Source of the DNA: Physcomitrium patens
Lineage: Eukaryota > Streptophyta > Bryopsida > Funariales > Funariaceae
Direction of reading: 5' to 3'
DNA length: 64,000 bases
NCBI RefSeq assembly: GCF_000002425.4
Contig: NC_037255.1
Span: 4,136,005-4,200,004 of the forward strand
In this document: positions 25,830 to 38,469 of the stretch, one piece after another
Layout of the letters: each line of letters opens with the position of its first letter
How positions within the stretch are numbered: position 1 is the first letter of the stretch
Made by a program: the position numbers and the translations under genes
Notes under the pieces: generated by a model
Told to the model about the DNA's origin: nothing
Seen by the model: the letters and a program-made list of their open reading frames with translations, nothing else
Database searches by the model: none

Positions 25830-28277
25830 TTATAAAAGTGCGAGCTGCCGGGGCACATCAGCACTACTTCAATAGCACACGTTTCCTCGGAGCTGCAAAC
25901 CCAACGAGGTTAAACGGGCGCGGGAGCCGCGGCGGACTCCGGCAACAGCACAACGGCGCCACTAAATAGTGCAGGGTTCCTGGCCATTCTAATAACCCAA
26001 CACGGAAATCAAATTACAGCGCACATAAGCATTTCACAAGGAGAGAGGGAAACTCCACGGAAGAAACAGGGAAAACGGCGCGGAAATGGCCCTCGGAACC
26101 CAATGTCTAATAAACAGAGCCCGAATTTCATTATCAGCAAACGCCCAGGATGCTCTCTCGAATGCGGCCAAGAGATGAGGAGCCGCTCGCTTTATCTTAT
26201 TCAGGTGAGCTCATCGCCAGAAACCCGTCTGAAAGAAAGAATGCTAGTTAATGGTTTGGGAGTAAAATTAGCAAAAATGTGGGCCTGGGCAGGTGAGAAG
26301 CGCATGGAGAAGGAGTGGCGCTGGGTTGCATAGGGAATCAAAAGTGGTCTCCACTCCGACATGGCAGAATGAGGTAGAGGAGGGGAAGGTAGGGGAGGGT
26401 GGGGGGGGGGGGTGGTGGCGCAGAGCAGGGGCGGATGGCACAGGATGAGAAGGTATCTTCTACGGTGTAACCGTGCGCCGCTGGGTTTCCATCCTGGTTT
26501 CCAACCTCGTTGCCAGTCCAGCCTGCTCGTTTATCTTCTTCGCCCCCCCTCCCTTGGATCTTTGTTCAGCTTGGCTCGGTCTTGCTGGGGGCTCCTGTAG
26601 TTGATACGAAGGGTTCGGTTCAGCAGCTTCGAGAGGAGTGAGTGAGTGAGGAAGTGATCCGGGGTTTCCGTGGTTTTTTCTCTATCGGACTAGGTCGATC
26701 GACGTGTTAGTTTGTTGCCTTTGCTGTGGCTGCAAAAACTTTTGAGTAGCAAGGATATCAGCTGCGTCGTGTTTGGACTTCCATCGTCCACAGCCCTTGC
26801 TTCACGTACAGAGGCACTTGGCGGGTTGGTTGGAGTGCATCTTTGCTGCGGAGAGCTGTCTGTAGCTGTGTCGAGTTGTGGTCTTGGTATTTTTGCGGGA
26901 TTCGAGAGAAAGAGGAGCTTGGAAGAATGTTATTTATGTTGGAGTTGGAGCAGAGCTAGGAGGTGGAAACAAGGAGGGTTTGCTACATACTCCCTTTTGC
27001 ACAGGTTCTGCGTGGAGGTTGAGTGTCTGCAAAGAAGAAGAAGCTGCTCATTTGGAACATAAGTTGTCAAAATCAACTGAACCGCTCGGGAATGTAATCA
27101 ACAATCTCAGATTATCGCGCATCTTTAAGGTTAGATTTCAGTTTTGGTTCTTTTACCTGTCATGAACTTCATGTGATAATGTTGGAATGAGTCGTGTAGG
27201 TGGTTTTGCTGTGGTTAGCTGCTATACTTCGAGTGGTAGATCGAATCGTGGAGTTCACGACCTTCCGGCTTGCAGCGTCGAGTCGTTTCTGTGTGCACTT
27301 GACTCTAGTAAGTGCTTTGCTCTATCGAATCATTTCTCGCACGCTTAGTCGTTCCAAGCGAAGCATCTTCTCTCATTTGTTAGACAAGAGAAGTGTCTTG
27401 TTCTGATGCTTTACGATCAATTAGCATTATCTCAAAGAGTTGGTCAAAGCGTCTTGGTGCTCGCTGAACGTGAACGAGGATAGTTTACGCACTTCGTATT
27501 GTGATATTGTCTGGTTCCGTGTGGTGCGTTGTGAGGAATTCTTTAGAATCTGGTCTTTTTGCGAAAGCCGCGAAGTTAGACCCGCCGAAAATTTGGATGT
27601 TGAAAGCAGGTGCTGAATGTGTCTGACTTTCTTCTAAGTTAATAAACACTCATTTTAATTTTCGTGGTAGTTGTGAAAGTACTGAGATTTGGTAACGTCG
27701 TATCTACGTCCGAATGTCTCACGCGCTGTCAGTTATTGCAAGCTTCACCAACGTAACATGCGTTCCTCGACTAGTTACGCGTTTCGGCTTAGTGAGTCAA
27801 ATGACTGATCGCTCTTGTGGTGGTTCATTGCGTCGGTATGCTGGGATTATGAACCCATTTTGAGAGCGCGATGTTTCTGACAGTGAACGGTGTGTGTTTT
27901 CACAGGTCGCACAAGGTCGGAACGCCAGTAATCTGCTCACTGTGCAGATCCCCAAAGAAACTGTCCTTCAGAGTTGCAAGTTATTTGGAGATCTCGCTCT
28001 ACTACGGTTGTGAGAGTGGCGGTTCACAAATTGGCCGGCCAGAACACTGCCCAGTCGACTCTCTTTCTCTTTCGCTCCGGGCTGATTCAGTATGTGAGCG
28101 AGTCTGCAGTGGTGGACTAAACCATCTTAAACCCGATTTACATTCATCTGTTGACAACATGCTATTCGGCTATTATTAAAGTGATTTTACATATTGTAAG
28201 TGTTCGCTTACGGTAAAGGCGCCCAAATATTTTGATAACTTGTTCTCAGCACTTGAGGTTGACATCAAGTAGTCACC
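25830..28277 (+). promoter_or_regulatory. promoter and long leader region of the AP2-like gene
   Basis: CpG-rich sequence begins near 25,830 and runs unbroken into the AP2-like coding region. The left part holds a G-run (26,400-26,412). From about 26,450 the sequence has the GT/CT-rich look of a plant 5' leader. A plausible leader intron has its donor at 27,130 (AAG before GTTAGA) and its acceptor at 27,904-27,905 (TTTTCACAG); this pairing is a guess from consensus only. A 102-codon ORF (27,871-28,179) and several shorter ones would be upstream ORFs if retained. I see no unequivocal TATA box, so the start of transcription is open. Confidence 0.5.
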
Positions 28278-29843
28278 ATGCCTGAGATATTGCCACATGG
28301 CAACAATCGGGTGATCAAGTCGCTTAATAAATTCTGCGAGGAGTGTGCCCGGCATGGCTGCACAGACTGTATCGATCATGGAGGGGTTCCATCAGAGGAT
28401 ACTGTTACGAGTGTCCTTGGCAAGCGCCATGGTTCCTACAGGGATGCTTACGTAGACTTCCTGATCGCAAGGGACGACGTAAAGAACCTCTTCAGTCCTT
28501 CACTGAAGCGTTCTGTACCACCGTCCTCCGGCTTGAGCAGGACTGACATTCTATCTCATCCTCTTAAGCAAGTTTTTCCGACTGTGCCAGCTGTATCTAC
28601 TCCGAGTGCTCTGCACTTGGAACCAGCAACACCTGCTGTCAGTTGTGAAATTTCGCCTTCTTCGAGTGGGCCCGACACACCCAGTGATCACAGCAGGTAT
28701 ATTTCCACTTATTTAGTTCATTTATTTCGTACATGTCTTCGAACATTGCGGGTGTAGTTCGTTTGGAGATGAATCAGTTCTAAAATATGCATGGATTGTA
28801 GGATTTACTATGCTTCGTTATGCTTTCACATGACAAGAGGTTCACTCTAATAATGTGATGGTTATGAGCCTTGCGCTGAACTTAATTTGCTGACCTGTGT
28901 TCTAATCTGCATTTGCAGGGACAAACTGCATGACAAAATTGATCAAGATAACGATGATACCGGCTACAGGGAGGGTGGAGTGCGGTATCGAGAGAATTTA
29001 CGGAAGTTTGTCGTAGAATACAGGCCTCCACGTTTCAAATGGAAGCTTTGGATGGGCACGTACCTCACCATAGATGAGGGTCGTCGAGCATGCGACTGCG
29101 CAAGGTATTATGCCGGCCATGATAAGGGTGGGTTCTATTTCAAAGACTCTCCGGCGTTGTTTCAGGAGCTAGGGCCACTTAACCGCCCCTTCACCTTGGT
29201 CAACAAGGACTTCAAAGACAAAGCTTTCAATATGGAGCTGAAGAAACGTGCCAAGCTGGTAATTAAAAAGGTTCTTGATGCTCAGCGGGCTAACCAAGTG
29301 GTGGATGTCTCACGCCCGACGCCTTCAATGCCGTTGTCGAAAGCAGACATAGAGCAACGACTTCTTGCTCCTAACGCAAGAGCGAACCCCAGCTACCGAA
29401 ATTCTGCCGCGCATGACCCACTATCAGTCGTTGATAGGCTTCCTACTTCCAGGCAAGAGAGCGTCGCCAAACCTGGTCCTGCACGTGAACCGTTTGCAAT
29501 CATCGATGGGCTCCCCACCTCCAGCCAGGAGAGCCTCAGCATATCATACCCGGAGTATGAACGGCTCTCATCCTGTAGCCAAGAGAGCTCAGAAATTACT
29601 GGATCCCGCCATGAAGAGGCTGGAGTTGCCCAGTGTCCTATCGGTATTACACTCGAAGCTGGTGACACTTATGCAGGCCTGGACCCCTTGGATGCAACTC
29701 TGGATCCCAGAGAGTTTGTTACTGCATTTATCGACGGTTACAACATTGTACTCGACCACCACCCGTCGGCCAGCAACATGGATAACTACGTTGATGATGC
29801 AGAGAATGCGTTTGACGTGCAATTATGGCATCATGAATTTTAG
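28278..29843 (+). CDS. divergent AP2/ERF-domain protein, two exons
   Basis: Joining 28,278-28,696 to 28,919-29,843 gives 447 codons plus stop with the frame kept across a GT-AG intron. The ATG sits in a good context (CACCATGC) with an in-frame TGA 15 bp upstream. Residues 156-214 match the AP2/ERF DNA-binding fold: GVRYR, a FVVEYR strand, the WMGTY turn (usually WLGTF), the ACDCARYY helix (usually AYDRAA) and a closing GFYF. The N-terminus has Cys20, Cys23, Cys28 and Cys31 (CxxC-x4-CxxC), which could bind zinc. A basic patch (246-257) may be a nuclear signal. Residues 312-363 hold three copies of a motif ending QES. The acidic, aromatic C-terminus (400-447) looks like an activation domain. 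Probably a nuclear transcription factor; target unknown. AP2 membership is likely but the domain is divergent. Confidence 0.82.
28697..28918 (+). other. intron of the AP2-like gene
   Basis: 222 bp, AG/GTATAT donor and TTTGCAG/GG acceptor, phase 2. The split Arg codon (AG + G) keeps the reading frame exactly. If retained, translation would stop at 28,757 and give a 159-residue protein with the Cys module but without the AP2 domain. Confidence 0.85.
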
Positions 29844-31300
29844 CTTTTGTCTATTTCTTTTTTAAGTTGAATTTATTTTTACGGTTGGCTGAGTCTGCGT
29901 GCGAGGCTATTTCCCGGTCGGGATTTAGCACATCTACGAGTAAGTTGTGAGGGTTCGCACCACTTGCGCCTCGTATAAGTATTATTGGGATAGAGGATAT
30001 GAAGGTTTCCCTAAGTTTTTGTCTACGATTATCACCTGCATCCTTCCAGGAATCAGTGTAGATGAAGGTTCTAGATGAGGTAAATACTGTATAAATGCGG
30101 CTACCATCTTTTGGAGCAAAATTCTTTTGTATAGTAGTGGCGACGCTTCGTTCGTCTTATTGCTCTTAGGCAAAGTCTTCTTGTACGAACAGTTCAGCTC
30201 CCTCCAGCTCTTTTTTATAAATGGATTTGCTTTGAGGCGATCCATTAGAGTCAAGTGTCCTCGTTGTCCATCTGCTTCGTTCTTCTGAAGCTTATGTCCA
30301 TGTGTCCATCAAGTCATTCTCGACGATACTTTTATAGGGTTGTTACAATAGCAGAGAAATGGTGTTCGATTTCCTAGATAAAACAGTTTGTCCAGCCTCG
30401 GCTCTTTTCTGTAAAGTTTTATCTAATAGTCTTTTACTTCGCATTGTGCACGGGGTTCCCTTGATTGAAATCTGTTCTGGCATTTGATTTTTTCAAGCTT
30501 TCATGAGTAACAACCTCAACTGGATCGTCTGCCCTCTTACCAGTCTTCAAATCTTGAACAGGCCCAAATTCTGAGTTTGTTTAGCGAGTCCTCAAGCTTC
30601 AGAAGTTCTCCGTTTCGTTGAACCCTTTCAGATCGAGATAACTCCAACAACGTTCGAAATCTGCACAACCATCTTTTACAGTAAATCGAAAGGAGATTGC
30701 GACTATCACTCTTAAAGATATTGTTGAATCTCGTTTATAATTTTATGCTCCAGCTTTCGAAAGGGTGAATATTGTGTGAGTATTCAAGAAGGGGAATACA
30801 TTGAATGGTTGTTTAAAGAACACTACAATTAAGGAGAATACATGTGTAAATGCAGTGGGAAAAGAAAAAAGAATACTCCAAGAGGAAATGAGGTTGTCTA
30901 TTATGAAGTATCATACAAGATGATGGTTGAACGCGGCCAAGATTGGAAGCGTGTTGATTGTGGCCCCACCCATGTGGAGTTCCTTGCCCTTCCTTTCTTG
31001 TCTCCATCACTACATTGCAACAGGAGAAAGAAGACCAGTGTCCCATAGGGTGGCTATTTGATTCACATGGGCGGTGGGATATTTGACCAGGTTTAGGGAT
31101 TTAGGGTTTGGTGTTTTCTATTTATTTTTTGGTTTTGGTTGTGGCTTCGTTTACTTTGTTTCTCATGAACCATTTTAACACTGGAGCACAACAACTTCAT
31201 CATTCTAGAAGCACCTTCGAGTTGTGAAATTGTTGATTTGTGAGATTGTGCCACTTCATGCTGTCACCTCTGCTCAATCCACTCATGTGGTTGGTAATGC
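29844..31300 (+). other. 3' flank of the AP2-like gene, likely 3' UTR
   Basis: CpG content stays higher than in the spacer for about 1 kb after the stop, suggesting transcribed or unmethylated sequence. No canonical AATAAA is seen close to the stop. Small overlapping ORFs (29,982-30,254 minus; 30,813-31,048 on both strands) look like chance. Confidence 0.4.
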
Positions 31301-32301
31301 TGAGGACATTTAAATTGCATGTGGTTTCTTGTGATTTCTCAGAAAAATATCAGTTTTTTTGTGTCGATTCAATTTCAATTGAAAATATAAATGTATGAAA
31401 TTGAAAGACAACTTTTTAATTTTTTTACATAGGTAATTGAAAATATAAATGTAGAAAATAACCATCTTAAAATAATGAAAACTCTTTGCTTTTTTATTAC
31501 TATTATTTATTTTTTGACAATTATTATTGATTGTGTGCATGGCGGCTTATTTTATTCATAAGAAACACTACACTTTTGGCATTAAAGAAACTGTCAAATG
31601 AAATGTCAACTTATCATTAGTTGTGGGATGTATGCCCAAATTTATGGTCTTTCTGAAACCCAAAATTTGCAAATTTCATTATGTGCAAGTATCAATCTTG
31701 CAAAATATAATTAGTATACATTGCACTTTATAACTTATACATGTAAATTCGAATTTTATTTTTTTTTGTGAAAAAAACACTTCATTTCGTAAATGAGATA
31801 TTTTGGTATTTATATTTGTCTTAAAAAATATTGTGATCATTACATGTCATATTTAATATAATCGGAATCATTGTCTTACATATTTTTTTTGAGTATAAAT
31901 TAAAATCATGATCCGTGCTTATTATTACTTTAATATACTTTTATTTTATTCATATATATATATATTATGATTTTAGACAAGAAAAATATTTAGATACATA
32001 AATGGATATACTCAATGTAATTAAAATGTCAAATGTACCACTTTATTATAGACATATTTATATTTATAAGGTTTTGTACATAATAGTATTTCAAAAATAT
32101 GATATTATATCATTTATTTTTCAAAAATTTGATGATATAGTTCAACATCATTAGCTTTCCTTAAAGATTCATTGTTGTGATCATACAAAAATATGCTATA
32201 AAGAGTGTGATATACTTGTTTCTATGTAATTTATATTCCTCTAGGATTATATTCTTGTATTCTAAAAAAACTACAGTTTTTTATCCAACACTCCAATACT
32301 A

Positions 32302-32332
<31 letters not shown>

Positions 32333-34235
32333 TCTTTTTTTTTTATAAAAAAAAGATTTGTGTTGAAATTAATATAGCATTTCAATGCACCTTCAAAATG
32401 TTGCTGATCTAGACCATTGAAATGGATGGCAAGAGGACACTATTTGCAATCATATCATTAAATCATTCTATAATTTACCTTAGTTCTTCATAACATTTTA
32501 GTGGGATTTTATTTTATGGACCAAATCTCTATATAGAAGAAATCTCACAATCTTAATAATTTTATTTAAGCTACATTAAAAATATTATTGTGCAACTATA
32601 TAAGTTTTCTTATGTACCATAATTAATCTTCAGTATTTTCGAATTTAATTAAATTTAACTTTTCCTTCATGAAGAAACTGAGACAAACAAGGGAAATTGA
32701 TTACTGTTTTTCAATCACAACCCTTTGAATTGCAACTACTTTACGTTGCAACCAATTGTAAACTAATTTGAAAGGTGCTTGAATTCTTTCATGAAGACCA
32801 AATTCATTGTTTTTGAAATCCAAATAATGAGCATTTTCCCAATGTATGTCAACACTCACATGATACAAATAGTTACAAAGATTCATAACATTACAATAAT
32901 AATAGCACCACAGAGTAATTAAAATTCAACAACTGTGAATAGACTACAGCTCTACTACCAAGACAAGTGTTTTTTTAAGAGAAAGATTGTGAGTAGTTTC
33001 TCCTATTCTATAAGTAATACTTGTGGGAAGAAACATCAACTTTTTGATCAAGGCTAGCATGGGAAACAGAGCCTCTAGCCTCTCCAAATAGAGCTAAGAG
33101 GGAAAACATAGTGCTTACATGGGATGCAAATCCAAGGAGACTCAAAAACAACCCAATGCTTATGTAAGGTACATGACTCATTCCCTTATGTTAAAATTTA
33201 TGTTTAATTTTTTTTAGTTTTATATATGTCAATATTGAATATATGACATTTTAGTATCTATAAATTAGAAGTATAGCATGGTTTACTAATTGAATTGTTA
33301 CATGGTGTAAATAAAATAAATTTGCAACTGAAATATAAACAAATTGCAACATTTCCAGAAAAATCATTTGAGAATAAAAGATGAAACATGAAAGATATGT
33401 TTTTATTTTTTTTATTTTTTATTTACTTTTTGTAACATTTTCTGGGTTAAGTTTTACACAAGGGATGTCAAAGTAGGAGAGTAGAATACCATATTGTGGC
33501 ATATCCATGCTATGTATACTAAACAATGACCATGTTTGAAACCTTCAGTTTGACAGAACTTTAGAGTGTCAAAAGGATGCGTCAATGGAGACCCAATTGA
33601 CTAAAAGGAGTTAGGACAATATGTATTTTGTGGAGGGTTATTTCCCTAGTCATTCCTCTATTGAAACATCCACAAAAAATAAAATTTTCATTAGAATAAC
33701 AACAATAATGATAATAATAATAATAGTAATAGTTTTGATATACCTATTAAATTGGATTAATTTAAGTTTGATGACAATCCATCTTACACCCTAATACTCT
33801 TGTTACAAAGCAAATATAGAGGATTATTTAATCTCTACTGTATATATTATCTATCTATTTGATGTCGTGAATATATAATTAGTCCACAATGTCTAACTCA
33901 ATTCCACCTGGAATTTAGTTAATTATTATTGTCCCCATTTCATTTACCTAGAATAGTCATAAATTATCAGGACACTCAAATTGTTAAAATCAAAAACAAA
34001 GGTCTCAAACATAATTAATGTCTAGATGTTCGAAATCCTACAAATGAAATGTAATTGTTTCTCAAATGTTTTGATTACCATTTAACAAAGGGAGAATTAC
34101 GTGTAATCCAAGGAGAACAACCAACAAGGTGTGTGTTATCAACAAGACTTCATGTGTAAATGGTCACTTGGGCCATAAGCTCCCAAAAAGCAAAAAAAAG
34201 AAAGAATGTAAAAGGTCACGAAGAGGACGATAAAA
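31301..34235. other. AT-rich spacer, no gene seen
   Basis: Holds (TA)n at about 32,302-32,324 and a 19-bp direct repeat (AATTGAAAATATAAATGTA) near 31,378 and 31,435. A 61-codon minus ORF at 32,701-32,886, in a stretch of slightly higher GC (about 32,700-33,180), is not recognisable; the stretch may be an old transposon piece. Confidence 0.45.
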
Positions 34236-34740
34236 TGATATTTATGGATGAAAAGCTCGAACCCGTGCCGTGACTTCCAAGAAGACTTCCAAAAAGCGCT
34301 ACTCTCCAGGTCAAAGTCATTATCGTGTTTACTCGATAAGAGTGTGTCATGGAGATCGCAGTCCATGTCGAGATTGCTGACCTGGCGACCCCGTCGAAGC
34401 CACGTGGGATTGGTGATAAGAGCCCCACGTGCTGCACGGAGACAGTGGCCAATGGGAGGAGTCGAACCCGCGACCAGTCATTTTTCAGCGTGGTGATAAG
34501 GCGTTTGCGTGATTATAGGAGCCGTGGCCTTAAAGGCCATCATCGAAGGGCGAGCCACGGTCACAGGAGAAGGACTTGCCATGCTCCATAAGTGCGTGGA
34601 ACGTGTCTGCCGCAAATGTCACGTGGGAGTGGGTGCACCAGTTGGGTCCTTTTCACACTGCTGCCTGATGACCGAGGTGTGAAAAGCCTCTAGTGCCGTG
34701 CTTTTCAAATCCAATTCTGGATCTGCATCGTTGTGAGTGT
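34236..34740. other. CpG-rich island with G-boxes and tRNA-like B boxes
   Basis: A 0.5-kb island with three CACGTG cores (34,401-34,406, 34,426-34,431, 34,620-34,625). On the minus strand a perfect RNA polymerase III B box, GGTTCGACTCC, occupies 34,458-34,468, and a second B-box-like GGTTCGAGC lies at 34,255-34,263. About 30-45 bases before the first, the minus strand reads ACGCAAACGCCTTATCACC, which resembles a degraded D-arm and anticodon-arm region. No cloverleaf can be completed, so this may be a tRNA-derived SINE or an old tRNA relic next to a promoter-like sequence. Confidence 0.4.
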
Positions 34741-36205
34741 GAATAGAATTTGGCATCATTCCCATGTGCTTTTAATTTGATGCATTTTTCCCCAAAATGT
34801 CAAAGTTTGTTATTATTGTCACTATGATTTATAATATTATTACTATATGTATGTATGTATGTATTTTTTGTTATTTTTATTTTTTTCTTTTTGTTGTGTG
34901 TTTCTGTTCTTTTCAATCAACAGAGAGGGTAATTTCATTGACTTTGTTGATTGATAATTCCATTGAATTTAATTTAGCTTGTCATTCAGTATTTATTCAT
35001 TTGTTTGATTTTTTTTTATATCCATCTTAGTATGTACACCGACATCCCTAATTAGTGTTAACTAAACTATTTGCAAAGTGTGGAAAAGAATTGTGTATGG
35101 TACAATCTTTTTTCTTCGAAGTAGATTATATAAAATAAAATAGATGATTTAACAACTTAGATCATTTTAAAACTATTTTTTTTGATGCTTTATCATGATA
35201 CATTAGTAGGTCAAATCTTAAAATTAGAAGATTAGAAAAATAATCTAAATAATAATTATAAGTTTATAATCCATGTAATAGACCTGTGCTTTAATTTAAT
35301 TACAATAACCATTAAATCAGTTGTCTTGCAAATTCAAATATTTATGTATTAATAGAATTTATTGTTTTATTAAAAAAACTATGAATAGTTTTATAATTTT
35401 TTATAATATCAAAGATTATAAAATTTAATCACACACATTAATAATATTATTATTTATTCAATAGAATACTATAGAATAATACATTAATACAATATATTAT
35501 TTTTAGAAATTTAAAGATTAGTAATATTATAAAGCATAAAATTTAAGATTTTTAATTATAAAAAAACATTATTACATGCATAAATATCTAAATATACATA
35601 TACATATAAACATAAATAAATATATAGAAATTATAAAAAATAACTAGATAATGTAGTGCTATATGAAAATAAAAACTATAATAAAATAATGTTTGGAGAT
35701 TATGAAAGTGTTTATATGTTTTGATTTTATACAATACATCTATAAAGTTTCTAAAATAAGTTTTTCATTTTTTAAACTATTTTTTTATATTTTTTTAGAG
35801 TAAAATTTTAATAATCATAACTCTTGTATTTCTTAAATTATATATATATATATCTTTATATATATATATATATATATATATATCTATATATATATATCTA
35901 TATATCTGCATTCAATATTTTTATTAAGTTTGTGGTATTGATCTCATATAAGAAACTTTATTTGGTGCAATATGTTGTAGAATAGACAATTTTTTAAATT
36001 TAGATTTCTATTTATTATTTATAAAGAAATAAATAAATATTTTAGTATGATGAATGATGTGATTTAAAAGTAAAATGCTTCCTCTGCTAATATGCATTTT
36101 TGCTGTTAATTTAATTAAAGTATGTTCTTTTCATATCATAAATTAATAAATTATACTTAAATATTTAAATTTAATTGTTATAAATAATTTGTATGTATGT
36201 GTATA

Positions 36206-36247
<42 letters not shown>

Positions 36248-37451
36248 ATGACTACAAGTAATATAGAACTATTAAATTTTACATTTATTTAAAATAATTT
36301 TTTACTTTCATCATTGATTTTTATATCTAATTAACAAATTTAATTTTCATCAATGTTTTTAGAAGATAGTTTTTAGGATATTAAACATGGAGTGAAAAAG
36401 CCTTAATTTGTTTTATTGTCATATTAATAGATAGACCAAACATGTGAAACAAGAACTGCAAAAAATTTTATGTTGTAACAATATTTATTGTTAATATATA
36501 TTAGGAAATAAAAATTTATAATTCGAGTTGTTAATTTATAAAATAGTTCAGATAATTTTTTCACAAAAATATCAAAAGTATTATTCAAAAATAAAATATT
36601 ACATTTTTTCTTGAAATTTTTTATATTTTAAGTTTCTGTCACAATTTTTATTTTGTAGCTTATTAAATATCCTTGATTTAACAAATAAGTACTTTTTTAA
36701 TATCCGAAGTATAATTTATGTTTTGATATGTTGTTCTATTAAAAAAACATTAAATACTAAATCTATTTAAAGATCAAATTTTTTCGACTACATAAAGCCA
36801 ATTGTAAACCTAAAATAATACAACATGTTAAAGATAACACAACATGTAATTATATCCATTGGGAGTTATTTTTTGATAATTTATGAAAAAAAACCTTATT
36901 TTGTAATACTCATTGTAATCTTTATTAAAAAGAAACCAAGCAATGGCTTAAAAATCTACTAAGACAAAAGTAAAATCTATAAAATCTTTAGATTGAAGAT
37001 AAACTTATAAGAATCTTATGGCACAGATTCTATTGTAGTTGAACAAAAACAGTTCTCAATATCAATATAGATATAGTTAGATATATACTCTTGGTTTTGT
37101 AATTGTATTGATTTTGTTGGCTAATATTTTCTATTCTATTCAAATTCTCTACAGTACAAATACAACTAGTTTTTTTTTAATTTAATTTGATTTTTTTTTA
37201 GTACTGTGATGAATATAAATTATATAATGTTAATGTTCACATCTTCCATATTTGATTTTATATTTATTATATAATAATATTCTTAAATAAAATTTACAAA
37301 TAATAAAAAACAACATAACAAATTATTGAGTAGAAGTTAATTTTTTTTATTGTTGCATTTGTTAACAAAGTTAATTACTTTATTTAATTTGTAATGATAT
37401 AAAAAATTTGATTAAATATTTTTTATTATATTATAAAATTTAAATTATTAC

Positions 37452-37491
<40 letters not shown>

Positions 37492-38469
37492 TATTTGACA
37501 TCTACTTTGTTTACTAAAATCGTAATATTTATGCAAACACTAAACAATTATTGCAAAACACAATTTATTTTTGATTGTTGCAAAAATTTCATAATTATCA
37601 TTGCTTCTAGAAAATCAATTTCTTAGAAATTTCTTTAATTATCTAAGACTGAATCTTGTTGTTTTGAAAATGATTAAAATCAATAAATAATAAGGTTTTA
37701 AAGTATTTTTTTAATAAATTTGATTCAAGGTGATTGAATTGAATAATATTTAGGTTGAAATTAATTAAGCAGAACTTCCTTTTTGATAAATCTTTAAAAT
37801 ATACACTTTTCTTTTATTATAATAATTATAATATATATATATACATCTTTTATCTTTTTAAATGCTTTTACATCCACTTTGACGATAAGTTCATTCTATG
37901 GTTGGATTGTTAAGACATTCACCAATCTTAATTGGTTGCTCTAAAGTATAAGAATTAGCACAACATAGACAAAAAACTTGAGCTGTTTCTTATGCTTTAA
38001 GTGGATAAAAACCATGTCTTCATCAACTTGCCAAAATAGAGTCTGTACCTCACGTGATGGTGGTAAAATATTGTAAAGGATTACGTCTATAAAAATTAGA
38101 CTAGATTTTAATTAGTGATGATTTACATTCTCAAACTAGAACGATGAACTAAAAACTTATTCTAATAATACATCATATTGTTATTAAAAAGAAGTTGACA
38201 TGCACTAGCTTGTAAAATACATTTGATGCCTCAAGAACAATCTTTTTAAAGCAAAAAAAATAAAAATAGAAAAATACTATCACATAGTTGATCATCAATA
38301 CTTGGATTCTGCTCACTTTTTGTGAGATATAAACTTGTGTAGAGTGATTTATGTACAAGACTTATTATACACTATAGGACATTAAGCTACAATATATTTT
38401 GATGAAGCTCGAATTAGAGTTCATGAAGCAATCAAGCCTTTACACTCTAGATACTTTGTGATTGGTTCT
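34741..38469. other. AT-rich spacer, no gene seen
   Basis: Contains long (TA)n or TA/TC tracts at about 35,838-35,910, 36,211-36,244 and 37,456-37,488. The stretch 37,860-38,460 has scattered CpG and higher complexity but no recognisable ORF or element. Confidence 0.5.
35838..35910. repeat. compound (TA)n with TATC interruptions
   Basis: Nearly pure TA dinucleotides with periodic C insertions, the same style as the tract at 53,855-54,012. Confidence 0.9.

Noticed and set aside
26412..27165. Several 60-116 codon ORFs upstream of the AP2-like gene
   Set aside because: They overlap in different frames within a probable leader and show no domains; described only as leader sequence.
28196..28249. 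Possible 54-bp leader intron (GTAAGT to TTCTCAG)
   Set aside because: The signals look good but the intron would be shorter than most plant introns; it does not affect the coding start.
29365..29865. 166-codon ORF overlapping the AP2-like exon 2
   Set aside because: A shadow in another frame of a well-supported exon; it has no start context or family resemblance.
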